Below are positions 1-12,328 of a stretch of 64,000 nt of DNA, one piece after another. A program made the position numbers and the translations under genes. This stretch comes from Cladopsammia gracilis (lineage: Eukaryota; Cnidaria; Anthozoa; Scleractinia; Dendrophylliidae). The notes beneath the pieces are model-generated. The model was not told the origin of the DNA. It saw only the letters and a program-made list of their open reading frames with translations, and did not search any database. The stretch lies in NCBI GenBank assembly GCA_022457155.1, contig JAJGOT010000780.1, positions 62,001 through 126,000 on the forward strand, given 5' to 3'. Numbering within the stretch: position 1 is the first letter of the stretch; each line of letters opens with the position of its first letter.

Positions 1-2
1 GC

Positions 3-326
3 AAACGGCTTGAAAGGAAGATCGCTAAACATGAAAAAATCTACACACTCGCCATTGCTAAACGAAACTCTGTCAATGAGTTGGTATCAAAGGCGCTAAC
101 AGACAATCGCATCAGTGAATCAGAATTTAGAATCGTACTTCGCGAGATATAAAAATACCATGAACTAAAAGCCGTCATTCAATCTGGCGTTGGCAAAACA
201 AGCGGTAAAAAAAGATCGCCGGATCTTGAAAAAATAAGGAAGGAAAGACGCGCTGAAGAACGTTCTAAATTGCAAAAAAAGATAAGTTCTTTAGCCTCTC
301 AATCCAAGTCAGATTTGAAAGACTAA
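3..326 (+). pseudogene. Fragment of a helical, Lys/Glu-rich repeat-element ORF
   Basis: A reading frame enters from the left edge and runs 107 codons to a TAA at 324-326, interrupted once by an in-frame TAA at 150-152. The protein is charged and helix-prone, with a Lys/Arg/Glu-rich coiled-coil-like C-terminal third. It lacks a start codon within the window, so only the C-terminal part is present. I do not recognise a function. Its decay and the surrounding repeats suggest a piece of a mobile-element or domesticated-element gene. Confidence 0.35.
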
Positions 327-642
327 ACTCAGGATTTAATCTTCATTTAACAAAAGAACACAATTGTGCGACACGACACTAGTGACACCTCTACGTGACA
401 TATGGGTTCACAAAAGTGTTCATAAAATGAAAACTATCCGAAGCAATGATCATCCACTTGGAAGCTATGAGCTCAACTTTTAAACCAAAAACTAAAAGCA
501 ACTTTCCAACCAAAACCAAAAATAAAACCAACTTTTTAACCAAATGGTTAATTTATGGGTTAATTTGTGATTGGTTGAAAAAATCACGTGATTATCTTAT
601 GGCTTTAAAACAATAGCCGTTAAAAAGAATGCTTCGAACCGG
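327..642. other. No gene seen
   Basis: AT-rich spacer. A short stretch at 480-560 repeats an aaccaaaaa/aacttt-type motif. Nothing else is recognised. Confidence 0.5.
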
Positions 643-864
643 GAGTAGTATGTAAGTTGCACGTTTCGGCCTCACCTAAAATAAGGTATAACTCACCTGA
701 ATGAATGCTTCCTGGATATGCACAAAATGATGAGTTCCCACGGGCCGACTGAAAGGAGGCCCATGGGTAAATCTCATCATTTTGTGCATATCCAGGAAGC
801 ATTCATTCAGGTGAGTTATACCTTATTTTAGGTGGGGCCGAACGTGCAACCTACATACTACTCC
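643..864. repeat. Long near-perfect foldback (hairpin) element
   Basis: Positions 643-734 and 773-864 are reverse complements over about 92 bp with few mismatches. The 38-bp centre continues the palindrome (CACGGGCC opposite GGCCCATG), so the whole 222-bp unit folds into one long hairpin. The short ORFs here are by-products of the palindrome. Likely a nonautonomous foldback/MITE; transcription would give a long dsRNA stem. Confidence 0.8.
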
Positions 865-3630
865 TGGCGAGGTTAGTCATACCCTGAGGGCTGGAAAGGA
901 TAGATTCCACTATTACACGCCATCTTTCTTTAACATCATGTCTTGACCTGCTGAGGGCTGTACTTTTGACTCGAAGAATTTTGGGGACGCATTGGGAAGG
1001 TTTACATGAAGTATTATGATGCTGAGATTTGTTCGCAAAGTACACTGAAAACGTGTTCACTGCCATACTGAGAAAATGTGCAACATAGCGTGAGATTCAG
1101 TGCGAAAAGCATAGTGAAAAGTTTACAAGATTTGAATTGAGAATATGGAGAAAATTCAGACTCCTTGTGCAAAGTTGTAGAAGTAACAGAGTATATTTCG
1201 AGCTGATGCCCGAAGATTTCAGTGTATGTAGTACAACTTTCAGACTATGTGTACGTGATTCATCATGGACACGCACTTTTCATTACAAATATTGGCATTT
1301 CAATACGCTTTGTATTCATTTCACATAAAATGTGTTCATTTCAACAACTTTGTGAGAAAAAGTATGAATTTTGAAACACATGGCGCCCCATAGCATGAAG
1401 CAATTCTTTTATAACATAGCGAAAGGAAAAGGAAATGACTGAACGAAAAATGAATGTTTTTGCCACAGCATAAACTAGAGTTAATGTTTAGCTCATTTGA
1501 ACCTTGTGCCTTGCCGTCATATCATGTATTTTTCCGGCTAATTGAATTATTGTACTTTGCTTTACTTACACGCGTGTCCGAACTGCCACATATTTTTAGC
1601 AGCCAATTACACTATTAGCTTGCACGTGCCTCAGTCTGTTATCCAATCAGATTTGGGCCCCCTCACTGCGGTCACTTTTGGTAATGTACATCGCTCGTGG
1701 TCTATTTCGCATTCAGTTCAATTTCACTGTACAAGGCAACTGTTTATTTCCCTCCCACCCACCGCATTTCCCTTTTTTTTTTTTCACCCAACCGAGGTTA
1801 CCACTCTGGCCCGTGTTTATTGTGTAAAATGTAATAAAGTTCTTTGTTTTGTTTATTTTCAATAAACGGTTTGGGGGATAAGTGTTGCTGGCGACAACCC
1901 TTCAGTCCCACACTGAAGCGATGCCTGGGTTGCCTTAGTTTGGGTCGAGCAAGGTGGCCACGCCCACTACCCCTCGTTAGTCACCCCTCTAGGAGCTTGG
2001 CATAGGTACACGCCACTCAGCTGTACTCCATGACGGCCAATCCATGGTTTCTATGCCACTCGCTGACACTAGCCCCAGTGACTGGCCTCGCATGTGGCAG
2101 GCAGCATTCGGGTCCTGGACAACACTTACCCCCCGGGCCTTTCTCCCACATAAACAGTGTCTTTCAATTGCGCGTGACATTAAAGGCGCGAAAAATGTTG
2201 CTGCGTATCGCAGTTCACCGTGGCGAAGCTGGATGAATGTTCACCTTGGCAAAGCTGTTCAAATCGCTTGATCTGTTGAAAACGAACAAGCACAATTTTC
2301 CGAAAATATCTGCTAATAATTGGCTTTGAAATATGGTATATGCTTTATGCTTCTTTGAAAATGTTCCTAAACATTGTTTGAAGCGGATTGGAACCGAAAA
2401 ATCTCACCATCGCGGCTGCAGGAACTAAAACGAGCAAGTTTGCATTTTTTCGTATCACGAGCTGTTGTGTGCATGTTTTGTCGAACTTAGTGAAGAAACA
2501 GTTTATAAACTGCAACGGAGACTCGCTGTGCAGCTCAAAAGCCGTTTTTAATTGAGGAGAGAACAGCTTATGCCCTCAGTATGGATTGACTTCGGACTTG
2601 AAATGTGTGGTGTAAAGATTCGGGTTCTTTGGCGACTGGTCCATGTCAAAACAACAACAAGAACAAACTCGTTTAAACTTGTAAACGCATTTTTTGGAAA
2701 GCTGGGTGCTAAATTAAAGGAAGGGACTAAAAAGCCACATCGAGTGCAGGTAACCGCGTTTTTTTAGCGTTAGTTTGTGTCCAAATGTAAGACTGCCTTG
2801 ACTGTAGTTCTTTCAAATTGGATACTCAAGCTTTTCGCTCTATTCAGTCGCATGCTTGTTCAGTTTGTTTTTCAATTCTGAATTGAAGTCTATACAGACA
2901 CGATTCTCTACCATTTTAATGCTATATTTCATGTAGTCTGCATGTCGTGTTATAATGGATAGAATTTCCATAAAAATCTTTGGTTTGTGAAATTTTAGCG
3001 TAGCGTTGTTCACGAGTAAACTTATCGCCGCAAAGATAAAAGACTGACATTAACAAGCTGAGGTTTTTAGCATTTTCATTCAGTCAACAATAAAAAATTG
3101 AGGTTATATTGTGTAGACTTTTGCTTTCACCCTGAAATTTGCGATGCTGTTCTCGATTTAAAAAGCGTTAAAAACGGAGTGAGAAGAAAAAATTGTGCTC
3201 AGTAGCATGTAAACATTTACACACGTCATTTTTATGATTATAAAATTTTTTATATACGCACGGGCGTTTGATGTTGAGTTACGGATGCACACTCGCGCTA
3301 TTGAATTACATTTGGTGAATTTTCTAGCTACGTGTATGTTATAATACTATTGCGTCGTCGCTGCATAACCAACAAAGACCTTGGACTCCCACATTACCAG
3401 GCGTGAGTTTCATCGAAGCTCCCGAAGACTTTTCGGGACGGAAAGCAATTTTATACATGTAGTTTCTAACGAAAGGCGTTGAACTTTTTAGCCCACAAAT
3501 CAGCTAAAGTTGTATAGTAAACGTAAGATTTTATTGTTTAGCTTTCAAATTCAACAAAAACCGAATCTTTATTGGCAAACATTCTGCACGTAACGGGTCC
3601 GAAAAGTTTTCGGGACTTTCGAGAAACGCA
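865..3630. other. Noncoding, AT-rich repeat debris
   Basis: No reading frame in this stretch has recognisable protein content; all are short and scattered. A poly-T run lies near 1779-1790, and near 3421-3440 and 3597-3617 two related copies of a TTTTCGGGAC motif occur. No tRNA, rRNA or clear exon signal was seen. Confidence 0.45.
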
Positions 3631-4342
3631 CGCTAGTCCATGAGCCAGGGACCCAAAAATTCAGTTTCGTAGCACCCCTCTCCGGACCAAGTTTATTTGG
3701 TATCAAATTAAAGCTTATGGTCCATATGTTACGAATTCACTTGTTACCAGCTTAGTAACTGATGCATAAGGGAGATATAGTGGTGTTTTCATGGGGGGGG
3801 GGGGGGGTGGGTTGGGAGATTTTTGGTCTCATGGACATCCTAGCTATTTCAAACTACGATAACTTTGCAAATACCCATCCATTATGCATGAAACTTGACT
3901 ATGTTGTTTATCAAGAGGTCATCTACTAACATCCACATTTTTGTTTACTGCACATGTTGCCATGGCAACTGTTACTATGGAAACGCATACGAAATGAGAA
4001 AAATCCTCATTTTCTCAATGTTTCTGCTTCATTTTAAAGGTGAATTATCACAAAACACCTTATACAGAGGTTTTAAAATACATTTTACTAGAGCGAAGGT
4101 GTTTTCGTTGTTAAATGATACCTTTACAAAGCTCCATTTCATTTTTGAGGGTCCCGTTGTTGCCTGTCAAGACATAATCGGAAATGCGAGGTTTATGGCC
4201 ATACATTGACCACTTTATTAGGAACACTTTTGAAATCTAGATGGCAAGAAGACCTGTTCCGATTGTGTGTATCACCTACTGTCATCTTGAGTTTTTTATG
4301 TGTTTCCATGGCAACGACTGCCAGGATAACAGATCAAGAACA
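3631..4342. repeat. Left arm of a ~0.7 kb inverted repeat
   Basis: This arm matches the reverse complement of 11361-12098 at roughly 90% by eye. It starts at the TAGTCCATGAGCC motif and ends near GAACAT at 4342. It contains a G-homopolymer (about 3798-3812) that is only GGGGGA in the other arm. Both arms hold the same non-functional-looking ORF of about 104-109 codons in inverted orientation (3895-4209 plus, 11504-11833 minus). The arms bracket the decayed nuclease-like gene at 4.7-10.2 kb. Confidence 0.8.
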
Positions 4343-4678
4343 TTAGACCAAGATAACCTGTAATATTAAAGTCAATATCAGGTAACATCTGATATTCGTT
4401 TTACTACTTATTTATTTTCATGTTTTACTCGCGCTCTACACTTCCTGGTATGAACTACTTCACAAAGTGAAACAGTGAAGTGCACAATATAGATCTGGAG
4501 TCTGCAGCAGGGCGAGGGAGGGTAAAGAATTCTCCCTAGAAAATTAATTTATCACAAAAGTTTGTAGAAATACCTAGCTTATTGTAGTGCACAGGAATAT
4601 GCACGAGCTATTTACAGAATACACGACTTTCATCTTGTTACAATGCACTGCTTGAAACAGGTTCTTTCTGAAACACAT
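4343..4678. other. Spacer downstream of the decayed gene
   Basis: AT-rich sequence between the left inverted-repeat arm and the 3' end of the minus-strand pseudogene. It probably holds that gene's 3' UTR. No other feature seen. Confidence 0.4.
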
Positions 4679-7191
4679 TTACAGTTCCTCCTCATCCTCA
4701 GCATCATCGTCCTCATCATCATCATCGCCATCATCTCCTTGGCCAGTAGCACTGTTTACACATTGATCAGTGCATGTGCAGGCGTCAGTGCAGGGAAGAC
4801 TGTTACTTACACATGAACAGCGTCTGGTTTGGCAAGCGCCTTTGCATCCACAGCAGACTAGCTCCATCACGGCCTCTGGAGCTGGTGCCAGATTTGACCA
4901 GACAATCTCCAGGCGACCATTCCTTAGCTGCCAGCCTTGGTTTTCAGGACCTACGTCTGTCTGTGGATGTAGAGCACGCCTCCAAATATGGGCTTGATAA
5001 TTTACTCGCTTGAGATGCTGCTTCAAGGCGGCACTTCTTGGAGGAAGCTGATGGGACTGCACATTTTTGCCTTTGCAGAACATCCTGTACCTCAGCTTAT
5101 TCACGCGGGTACATTGGCGTTCATTATAAAGCTTACAAACGGCCTCTTCCAGCTTAACTATTTGAGCCTCGCTGAAAGGAATACTCTCACCAAGGACTTC
5201 TACACTGTTTCTAATGACTTCATCATTCTTAACGATTTCCAGGGCCTTCTTTTTCCCTTTTCCAGCAAATGCACTGATGGAGTCACATCCCATCAGGGCA
5301 TGTAGGCTCGGGAGAATCTAGCACATGTGGGGACCCAGCTTGTCACACAGACGAGGAATACTGACGAGCCGCGACCTACTTCTTGTGCCACTGACTAGAG
5401 TTATTTCAGCAGGAATGGCGGCTTGATGGTGGCATGCCAACACTTCAACGTCTGTGTCAGAGATTATTGCGACTCCTTGATGCCCATTGGAAGAAGCATG
5501 GAAAGCATGTAAGAACATTCTGGTGTCTGCCTCTTCTTGAGTGCTGTACAATTCCAATGCCTCAGTTGCTACTACTCCACCATCCGAAACATCGAGCCTG
5601 GTACAACGGTTTCCGTGGGTGATGTAGACTGTTCGGTTCCTAATCTTCAGAGCAAAGGCTTGATTGGTTGACCATTCATTGACAAGAAAGTCCAAAAGAC
5701 CTTCCTTATTGGCTCCAGTCGACATGAATTTTCTCCATTGCCGCGGACAAAGCTGTTGCGGGCTTGTGATGGTAACTGTCAGATGGCCGCCACTACTTCT
5801 CTTCTCCCTCTCAATGTTCTTTATCGAGACTTTGGGATACTGATCTCCTACAAAATCGATTCTTGTAGCCTCTCCTGCACTCATCAGGATTCTGTTTAGT
5901 ACCATCTCTGCCAGGTCAGCGAATCTGTCTGGGATCTTGCTAAGCGTTTGTAGCATGGCCATAGCATCGATGATGACTGTTGTTGTTCGTTCCGGCAGGT
6001 GCTGTAGACATTCTACGCCATCCTCAATAAGCTTAGGAAGAGTTGCTTTATTCATTTTTGCAAGGGATCCATCAAACAAAGCCAACGACCAGAGTAAAGA
6101 ACCAAGCTCGTGCACTAGTTACTCACGCAGATCCATCTTCCGACTCTGACCAATCACTAGTAATCGTGCAAATAGATTACGGTCCGCTCTCAAGATAACG
6201 GTCTTTCCTTCCTTTGTCAAAGACGTCTTCTTCTGTACATCACTAAAAGTTCCAGCTTCAATTTAGAAAGAGTGTCATAAAATCCGGTAGAGCTTGACAG
6301 CAATCTCTCCTCTACAAATTTGGTTAGAGCATCTATTCCTTTCTGTTTGGCTGTGAGTAAATCCTGCTTGATGTTGTCGCTTGCTACACAACCGGAGCTG
6401 ATGCTGACAAGCTCTTCAGATTATTCGAATGGGTCATTCCAGTTACTGACCACTTCCATCACCTTCTTAACATCTTCTTCCTCTCGTCTCATCCGGGAGC
6501 ATCCAGTTTCCTTGTGTAGACGATTTTCTTCTTGTTTAGTATTGCCTGTCATCATTCGGCACTTGTCAACGAACGTAGCGCGGGAATGCGCTGTTAAAAG
6601 CCAACGCTGCACAGCACTCTTTCTCAGACTGAACCCAAAGATTCCTCCTTTTGTTTTTGTACTTCTGTTGAGTGTCTGTTCGATGGTCTGATCAACAGGC
6701 AGCTGGGAAAAACCGTGCATCATCGTTCTCTGTATGCCAAAGTCACCATTCTCTAGCATCATCTGAGCTTGAGGGTGGGTCTCAGGTAACATCATCATGT
6801 GGATCAGATAAACAGGCAGGTAACGTGCATAATTAATATGGTCATAGGCGAAGTACCATGGGAGCATTTGTTTGATGCACTCCAGATGTAAAGGCCAGTT
6901 GCCTTCTCTTGTTGCTCTGATAAGGGACATCAGTAAGGACACCATATCTATGTACGAACTCCAGAACGCCTTCATAGGACCGTTGTCTTCTCTGCTGAAC
7001 TTTTCATACAGATCAAAGATCTTTACGAAGTCGGCCATGCTCAGGAGCTTGTTGAATTTATCTGCAAAGAAGTCTTTTCTGATGTCTTCTATGGCAATCG
7101 CGAGTGTAATGCAACTGGATTGGTGACCGCGGCCCACAAGCCAGGACTTGAAATTCTTCCACTGGAGTCTTTGCAGCGCTTCAAACACGAT
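4679..7191 (-). pseudogene. Last exon of the decayed nuclease-like gene
   Basis: Starts after a CTATTTCAG acceptor. It carries the nuclease-like acidic motifs, the Cys-rich region and the acidic tail, and is the most damaged exon, with three in-frame stops (6421-6423, 6119-6121, 5318-5320) and a frame change near 6240. The open frame beyond each stop preserves similar composition, showing that the stops are secondary. Confidence 0.5.
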
Positions 7192-7341
7192 CTGAAATAG
7201 AGATGGAGAATGTTGGTTGAGAGGTTTATTGTGCGGGTTGTTACTAACATTTTTAAAAATTGCGTTTCCATCAGAGACACTTTTGAATTTTATAATTGGT
7301 TTTTACAATAACAAATAATGCTCATTTGCTATTGAACTTAC

Positions 7342-8076
7342 CTTGTGTGTACGCAAAGCTCGATTGTAGTGGCGACCTTCGAGAACACCGGCAACAGACC
7401 CAGAGCCAACAACACCGCTCTCCGTCAGAATGTCACCCAGACCAGCATCACCAAACCGCTTCCCGATCGCCGCCATGAACACACATGGTGTGGAACGTAC
7501 CCATCCTTAGAACCAAGCGATCGAATTGTCTCTGGTTTTGCCAGATGACTTCAAGGGCTTTGGCGTATATTGTCTGGTCGAGCACCACGATAGCTTCTTG
7601 TTGCCCTAACTGATTGGCCATTTGCAGGGATCTCTGAAGAACAGTATACACCCTGGGTATCTCTGTTGGACTGGCTTTAATTACTTGGCAATAGCCATCT
7701 ATGCTTTCCCGTGGGATATCTTGCTGGAACTTTATATTAAAGCCTGTCCAGTCCGGTATTACCTGCCTTTGACCAACATCAAATGTAAAGAGGGTGTCTC
7801 GAATCGGCTGCCTACATAACATCCATCCAAAGTCGATCGCTTTTGCATATGCTGCTGTCTCAGGAGTGATCTCTATGACATCACGGATACAGATATTTAA
7901 TGGGTGCGGTCCTTGTCGAGTACCAGAGTGATACAGAAGGACATCTGTCGGGATGCAAGTCAGTGAACGGCTCTTTGATGGTCGAGACTTGTCAGCAGCC
8001 ATGTTTGGAGGAAGGGCGCAGGTGAGGGGCTTCCGCTGGATTACGATGCCATTCGTACAGTGTGTCGTTCCTTTGC
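7342..8076 (-). pseudogene. Second coding exon of the decayed nuclease-like gene
   Basis: The exon begins after acceptor CTCTCTCCAG and ends at donor CACAAG/GTAAG (7342). The join at 8185/8076 completes a Gly codon, and the exit at 7342 is phase 0. One frame change near 7470 separates the first 200 codons from the last ~40. No catalytic motif is recognised here. Confidence 0.5.
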
Positions 8077-8184
8077 CTGGAGAGAGAATGAAACGCATGA
8101 TACTTGAGTACTAGATAAACCTATGTATAAAAATCCTGAAGACAATACAGAAAATAATGAGATGATTATGAATTCATGTTATAC

Positions 8185-9749
8185 CTGACAAGGTTTTCTC
8201 AAGCAGATCATTGTTGTCCCAACAAAACACACCGGGAACTCCGATGCTACATGTACTAGGCACTAGGATACCATCTTGCTGCTTCTCGATTTCTCTCTCT
8301 GTCAGCGCAGTCTCTAGTTCTTTTATTTGGGAGTAGGAGAGACCATGGCCAAACCTGTTCAGCATAGTAATTAACTCAGAATTTCCTGTAAGGCTCTTTA
8401 CCATCAAGGGTAGGGTGACATGCTTAGGTGTTTTAATTCGACTGCAACTAATTGAATGTATGAGATCTTGAGCTAGAGAAAGGACAACCTGATGAACATC
8501 AGGAGTAACATCAGACTTTAGTGTCACTGTACTCAGCATCAGAGGAACAAATCCAGGCTAACATATTGTACAATAGGTCTCGCACTATGGCACTGTCACA
8601 ATCTAAATCTCCTGTCATTGGTGGCCAAGGCATTTCTGCTTTCATGCCAGTGATAAGAGTGCAAATCACTTTTGCTGCATGATAAACCTGAAGAAATTTC
8701 TCATCATCCTTCTCATCTGATCCAGCTTCTATTTCTACTCTGTCTGTGTCGTCATATTTGTGTTCACTACTGTTCATAATGGTTTCTACGACTTCGCCAG
8801 TTGTTATGTGTGCATTATAGACAATTTGTGATTGTGTTTTGTCAAGGGGCAGTCGAAACGACAAACTGTCTCCAAAGCATTTCCTCAGGCGACTTTTCAA
8901 TTTAGAAGATCTGTAGTTGGGAGCATCGATTGCCTCTTCCTTCAAGTAATTAACGTACTGTTCTAACAGTTTCGACATCGTAACGGCCTGTGACTCTTCT
9001 ATAACTTTCAGTCTCACCAACTCCTTGACCTTGACAAACGCTCTGTTGTAGCTACCGGTAGTTAAGTCCTCCTCTTGACAATTCTGTTCCTCAAAGTTCT
9101 CAAGGCTATTTGGGCGAACGTAATCTCTATAACAGGACTTATGGTACTTGATCTCGAGAGCAATGGTGTCTTGATCACGAATCTCTTTTAAAAGACGTTT
9201 GTCGTCCCTAATCTGAGCAGCATTCATCAGTGAAACACTTCCACACTCGGTCATATTCAACGTTAGCGGTTCTCTGGATCTCGTACATTTCTTCATCTTT
9301 TCCTTTTGACAAATAGCACATTTTGCAATATCGAACAGTTCAAACTGGGATCTTGAGATTCGTTTGTTTGCAGGTTCAGCAGTAGAAGCCTGATCATGGT
9401 CATCTCCATTTTCCGTGACATTATGTTGTAGTTTCTCCGCTGTCGCAATTTTCGATTTGTCAGTGTAAACCTGATAGCATTTCCGATGATAGTGTCCCCT
9501 ACTCGGCCCAACTCGCCAGTAACCCTCCAATTGAGCCCATATAGCATCTTTTCGCCGTTTTGCACACCTCTCAAATGTATTCCAGCTTTTTTCAGAAAAC
9601 GAGATTAACGGTCCCGTGACATTTTCTACATGGCAGATGCACTTATTCCAGTTTGGAGTAGTACAGGGTAATTTACGTTTCCTTGAGTTCAGATTAATTT
9701 CTGTCATCTCATCTCGGGGTTATGAAGCAGAGTTTCTACATGTTTGAAT
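8185..9749 (-). pseudogene. First coding exon of the decayed nuclease-like gene
   Basis: Coding starts at ATG 9707 and runs about 400 codons before a one-base frame change near 8540; the frame then continues to donor 8185 (CAG/GTAT). The N-terminal 130 residues hold CxxC and H/C clusters (CICHVENV near the start, HYHRKCY, AICQKEKMKKC), plausibly metal-binding. The rest is helical and charged with no motif I know. Acceptor at 9750 is a good polypyrimidine-AG. Confidence 0.5.
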
Positions 9750-10175
9750 CTGAAAAACACCATTAAACTGTTTACATAAGAGTGGAACTATGCATATGAA
9801 CATTAAAACAAAACCCCAAAGCGATGTAAATGCAAGTGCTACTGATTAAAAAGTTAAAAACTTTGATTGTTTGTTTGACGAATTTGCAGAAATCAATCGT
9901 AATTATATTTCATTCACGAAACATTGAAGAAAAATTCACTAAAACTCGACGATGTACTTACAGAATTTTTAGGTATGATTTCATCACAAAAAGCAAGTTT
10001 AATAGATTATTCACGTATAAACAAGTCATCTTGTTGTAAAGCAATTCAGCAATAACATAACATGCACTTCTGTAACATTTTGTAGAGTAAAAAAAAGGAA
10101 TTTCTTACCTTTTAGCCAGACATTCAGTTTTCAAGATGGCTGACTCAGCTTCCAATAATACCGAAGTGTATTGTG

Positions 10176-11360
10176 GGACTATTTAAACTTGAAATGCATT
10201 TTGGGTAGAGGAAGTGTCAAAACAGCCTAAAATGGGCATGAACTGTACTTAATTTAAGCTGTTTTAAGTAGAAAATGGTCCTGATTTTTTATATATCTGA
10301 ATACATCCGGACAATATCTAAATTTATTTTTTTTTCAGAGCGCGAGCGGGCGGAATTCTGCGAATCCTGCAATATGATTGGTTCCGGGAGTGGGCGGAAA
10401 TTTCGATCTTGCCCGCTCACTCATCGATTCCGCCCAGGTTGCGTAGTTGCCTGATCGCAATAATTTGTGACTCCGTTGTTTTAAGCTTGTGAGCCCTGGT
10501 ATTATTGAATTTTCTCATCAAATATGGACCCAGACGAAAGCTACCAAAGCGAAAGCGAATTTTATTAGCTAGATAAAATATTTAACGACATAAATGAAGA
10601 AAACAATGAAGAAAACCAGCAAAGTTTCACCATGCATGGCTGACATCGGCTGACAGAGATCCGAAAACACGCTAAAGATCTTAAAGCTTCCACGAGGTAT
10701 CAAAAAGACTCAATGAAGAAAGAGAGATTAAACTAAGTGGATGGAGAAATCAGCCGTAAAATTAAAGGCCAATGTTATTCCTCGAAAAGGCGAGTACAAC
10801 GTTGATTTTATAGTTTTGATTTTATAGTTTTGATTTTATAGTTTGTTCGGCGTTTGTTGTTGTTTTTTTTTTTGCAAAGCGATAAGACTTTAGTACTTAT
10901 TTGTGGCTTAAAAAATTACTGTGATTAGACAATCTAGCGCTTGTTTACAAAGGTTTTGACTGTATTTGATTTAAGTGTTCTTATTTTATCGTTTTTCTTT
11001 TTCTTCTAATCGAGATTCTGTGAAATTTCATTGAAAAGCGTTGCTTATAAAATTTGTCATTCTAGTTTTGTACGGGTTGTTTTCAGTTAATTTATCAGTA
11101 CGCATTTTCGCGATTTTGACGAGATAATTCGTACTTTAACTACATTGCTCAGTTAGTATGCTTATATTCCACAGTTTTTGCCTTCTTTGATCTAAATTCT
11201 GCAAGTCTTCATTCAAGAAGATATGATTTTTAAATAATACAACATATATATTTCTTTATTTTAAAATAATTTTTTTTTTTCTTCAGTAGCAATACTATGC
11301 TTGTGAAAACGGCATTGAGGAATTTTGCATTGTATTGACTTTGAGAAAATTTTTGTTATC
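10176..11360. other. Repeat debris with one decayed ORF start
   Basis: From 10524 a plus-strand ATG opens an acidic Glu/Asn-rich sequence (MDPDESYQSESEF), broken by in-frame stops after about 14 codons. It resembles the start of a decayed element gene. A GC-rich 120-bp block (10340-10460) with repeated GCGGGCGGAA / GTGGGCGGAA motifs lies just upstream. The rest is AT-rich with no call. Confidence 0.3.
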
Positions 11361-12098
11361 CATGTTCTTTATCTGTTATCCTGGCCTGGCAGTCATTGCC
11401 ATGAAAACACATAAACAAGAACTCAAGATGACGGTAGGTGATAGACACAATCGGAACAGGTCTTCTTGCCAGCTAGATTTCAAAAGTGTTCCTAATAAAG
11501 TGGTCAATGTATGGCCATAAACCTTGCATTTCCGATTACGTCTTGACAGGGAACAACGGGACCTCCCCCTCCCTCCCCCCAAAAAATGAAATGGAGCTTT
11601 CTAAAGGCATCATTTAACAACGAAAACACCTTGGCTCTGGTAAAACGTGTTTTAAAACCTCTGTATAAGGTGTTTTGTGATAATTCACCTTTAAAATGTA
11701 GCAGAAACATTGACAAAATGATGATTTTTCTCATTTTGTATCCATTTCCATAGAAACAGTTGCCATGGCAACATGTGCAGTAAACAAAAATGCGGATGTT
11801 AGTAGATGACCTCTGGATAAACAACATAGTCAAGTTTCATGCATTATGGATGGGTATTCGCAAAGTTATCGTAGTTTGAAATAGCTAGGATGTCCATGAG
11901 ACAAAAAATCTCCCAACCCACTCCCCCATGAAAACACCACTATATCTCCCTTATGCATCAGTTACTAAGCTGGTAACAAGTGAGATCGAAAATTATGGAT
12001 CATAAGCTTCAATTTGATACCAAATACACTTGGTCCGCAAAGGGGTGCTACGAAGATGAATTTTTAGCCACATTTCAAGATTTGGCTCATGGACTACG
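11361..12098. repeat. Right arm of the ~0.7 kb inverted repeat
   Basis: Reverse-complement partner of 3631-4342. The inner end is at GAACATG (11361) and the outer end at the GTAGTCCATGAGCC motif near 12098. Together with the left arm it encloses about 7 kb, including the whole decayed nuclease-like gene, so the pair could be the long TIRs of one DNA transposon or two opposed copies of a common repeat. Confidence 0.8.
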
Positions 12099-12295
12099 CC
12101 AGGAGAGCTGGCATATTTTCTAACAACACCGCCACTTTACTGCTTTCTAATTAGTCTCAATTTGTAAATAGTCAATTCAATTTATTGTATTTTTTTCTTT
12201 CTTATTGTATTTTAATTTTTTAACGGGTAGTTATTACCTTAGTCATTTAGTTAGATATTTCTGTAACTGAAAAACCCTTACAGGGAGTTACAATA

Positions 12296-12328
12296 AAGTA
12301 TGTATGTATGTATGTATGTATGTATGTT
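12296..12328. repeat. (TATG)n microsatellite
   Basis: Seven to eight tandem TATG units directly follow the sequence ACAATAAAG, the kind of tail found at the 3' end of some LINE/SINE copies. No element body could be defined upstream. Confidence 0.7.

Larger units (their letters stand above)
4679..10175 (-). pseudogene. Decayed multi-exon gene with FEN/PIN-like nuclease signature and Cys-rich tail
   Basis: Exon structure is readable on the minus strand: a noncoding 5' exon ending at donor 10109 (AAAAG/GTAAG), acceptor at 9750, ATG at 9707, intron 8184-8077, intron 7341-7192, then a long last exon. Splice junctions keep the reading frame. The C-terminal third has EEADTR (about 5530-5546), a DTDVEV motif (about 5445-5462) and GCDSIS followed by a GKGKKKAL helix (about 5250-5290), the order of acidic residues and helix-hairpin-helix seen in FEN/XPG-type nucleases. 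A CXC-like Cys cluster and an acidic Asp/Glu tail close the protein. The coding sequence is broken by frameshifts near 8540, 7470 and 6240 and stops at 6421-6423, 6119-6121 and 5318-5320. The repetitive setting suggests a transposon-borne gene; the nuclease assignment is inference from motifs. Confidence 0.6.

Noticed and set aside
1800..1950. Possible LTR/primer-binding site (AATAAA signals followed by TGGCGACAACCC)
   Set aside because: No matching second LTR, no adjacent gag or pol, and the TGG does not follow a CA terminus.
3895..4209. 104-codon plus-strand ORF repeated as a 109-codon minus-strand ORF at 11504-11833
   Set aside because: It lies wholly within the inverted repeat arms, has low-complexity differences such as G-runs, and shows no domain; best explained as a by-product of the duplicated repeat.
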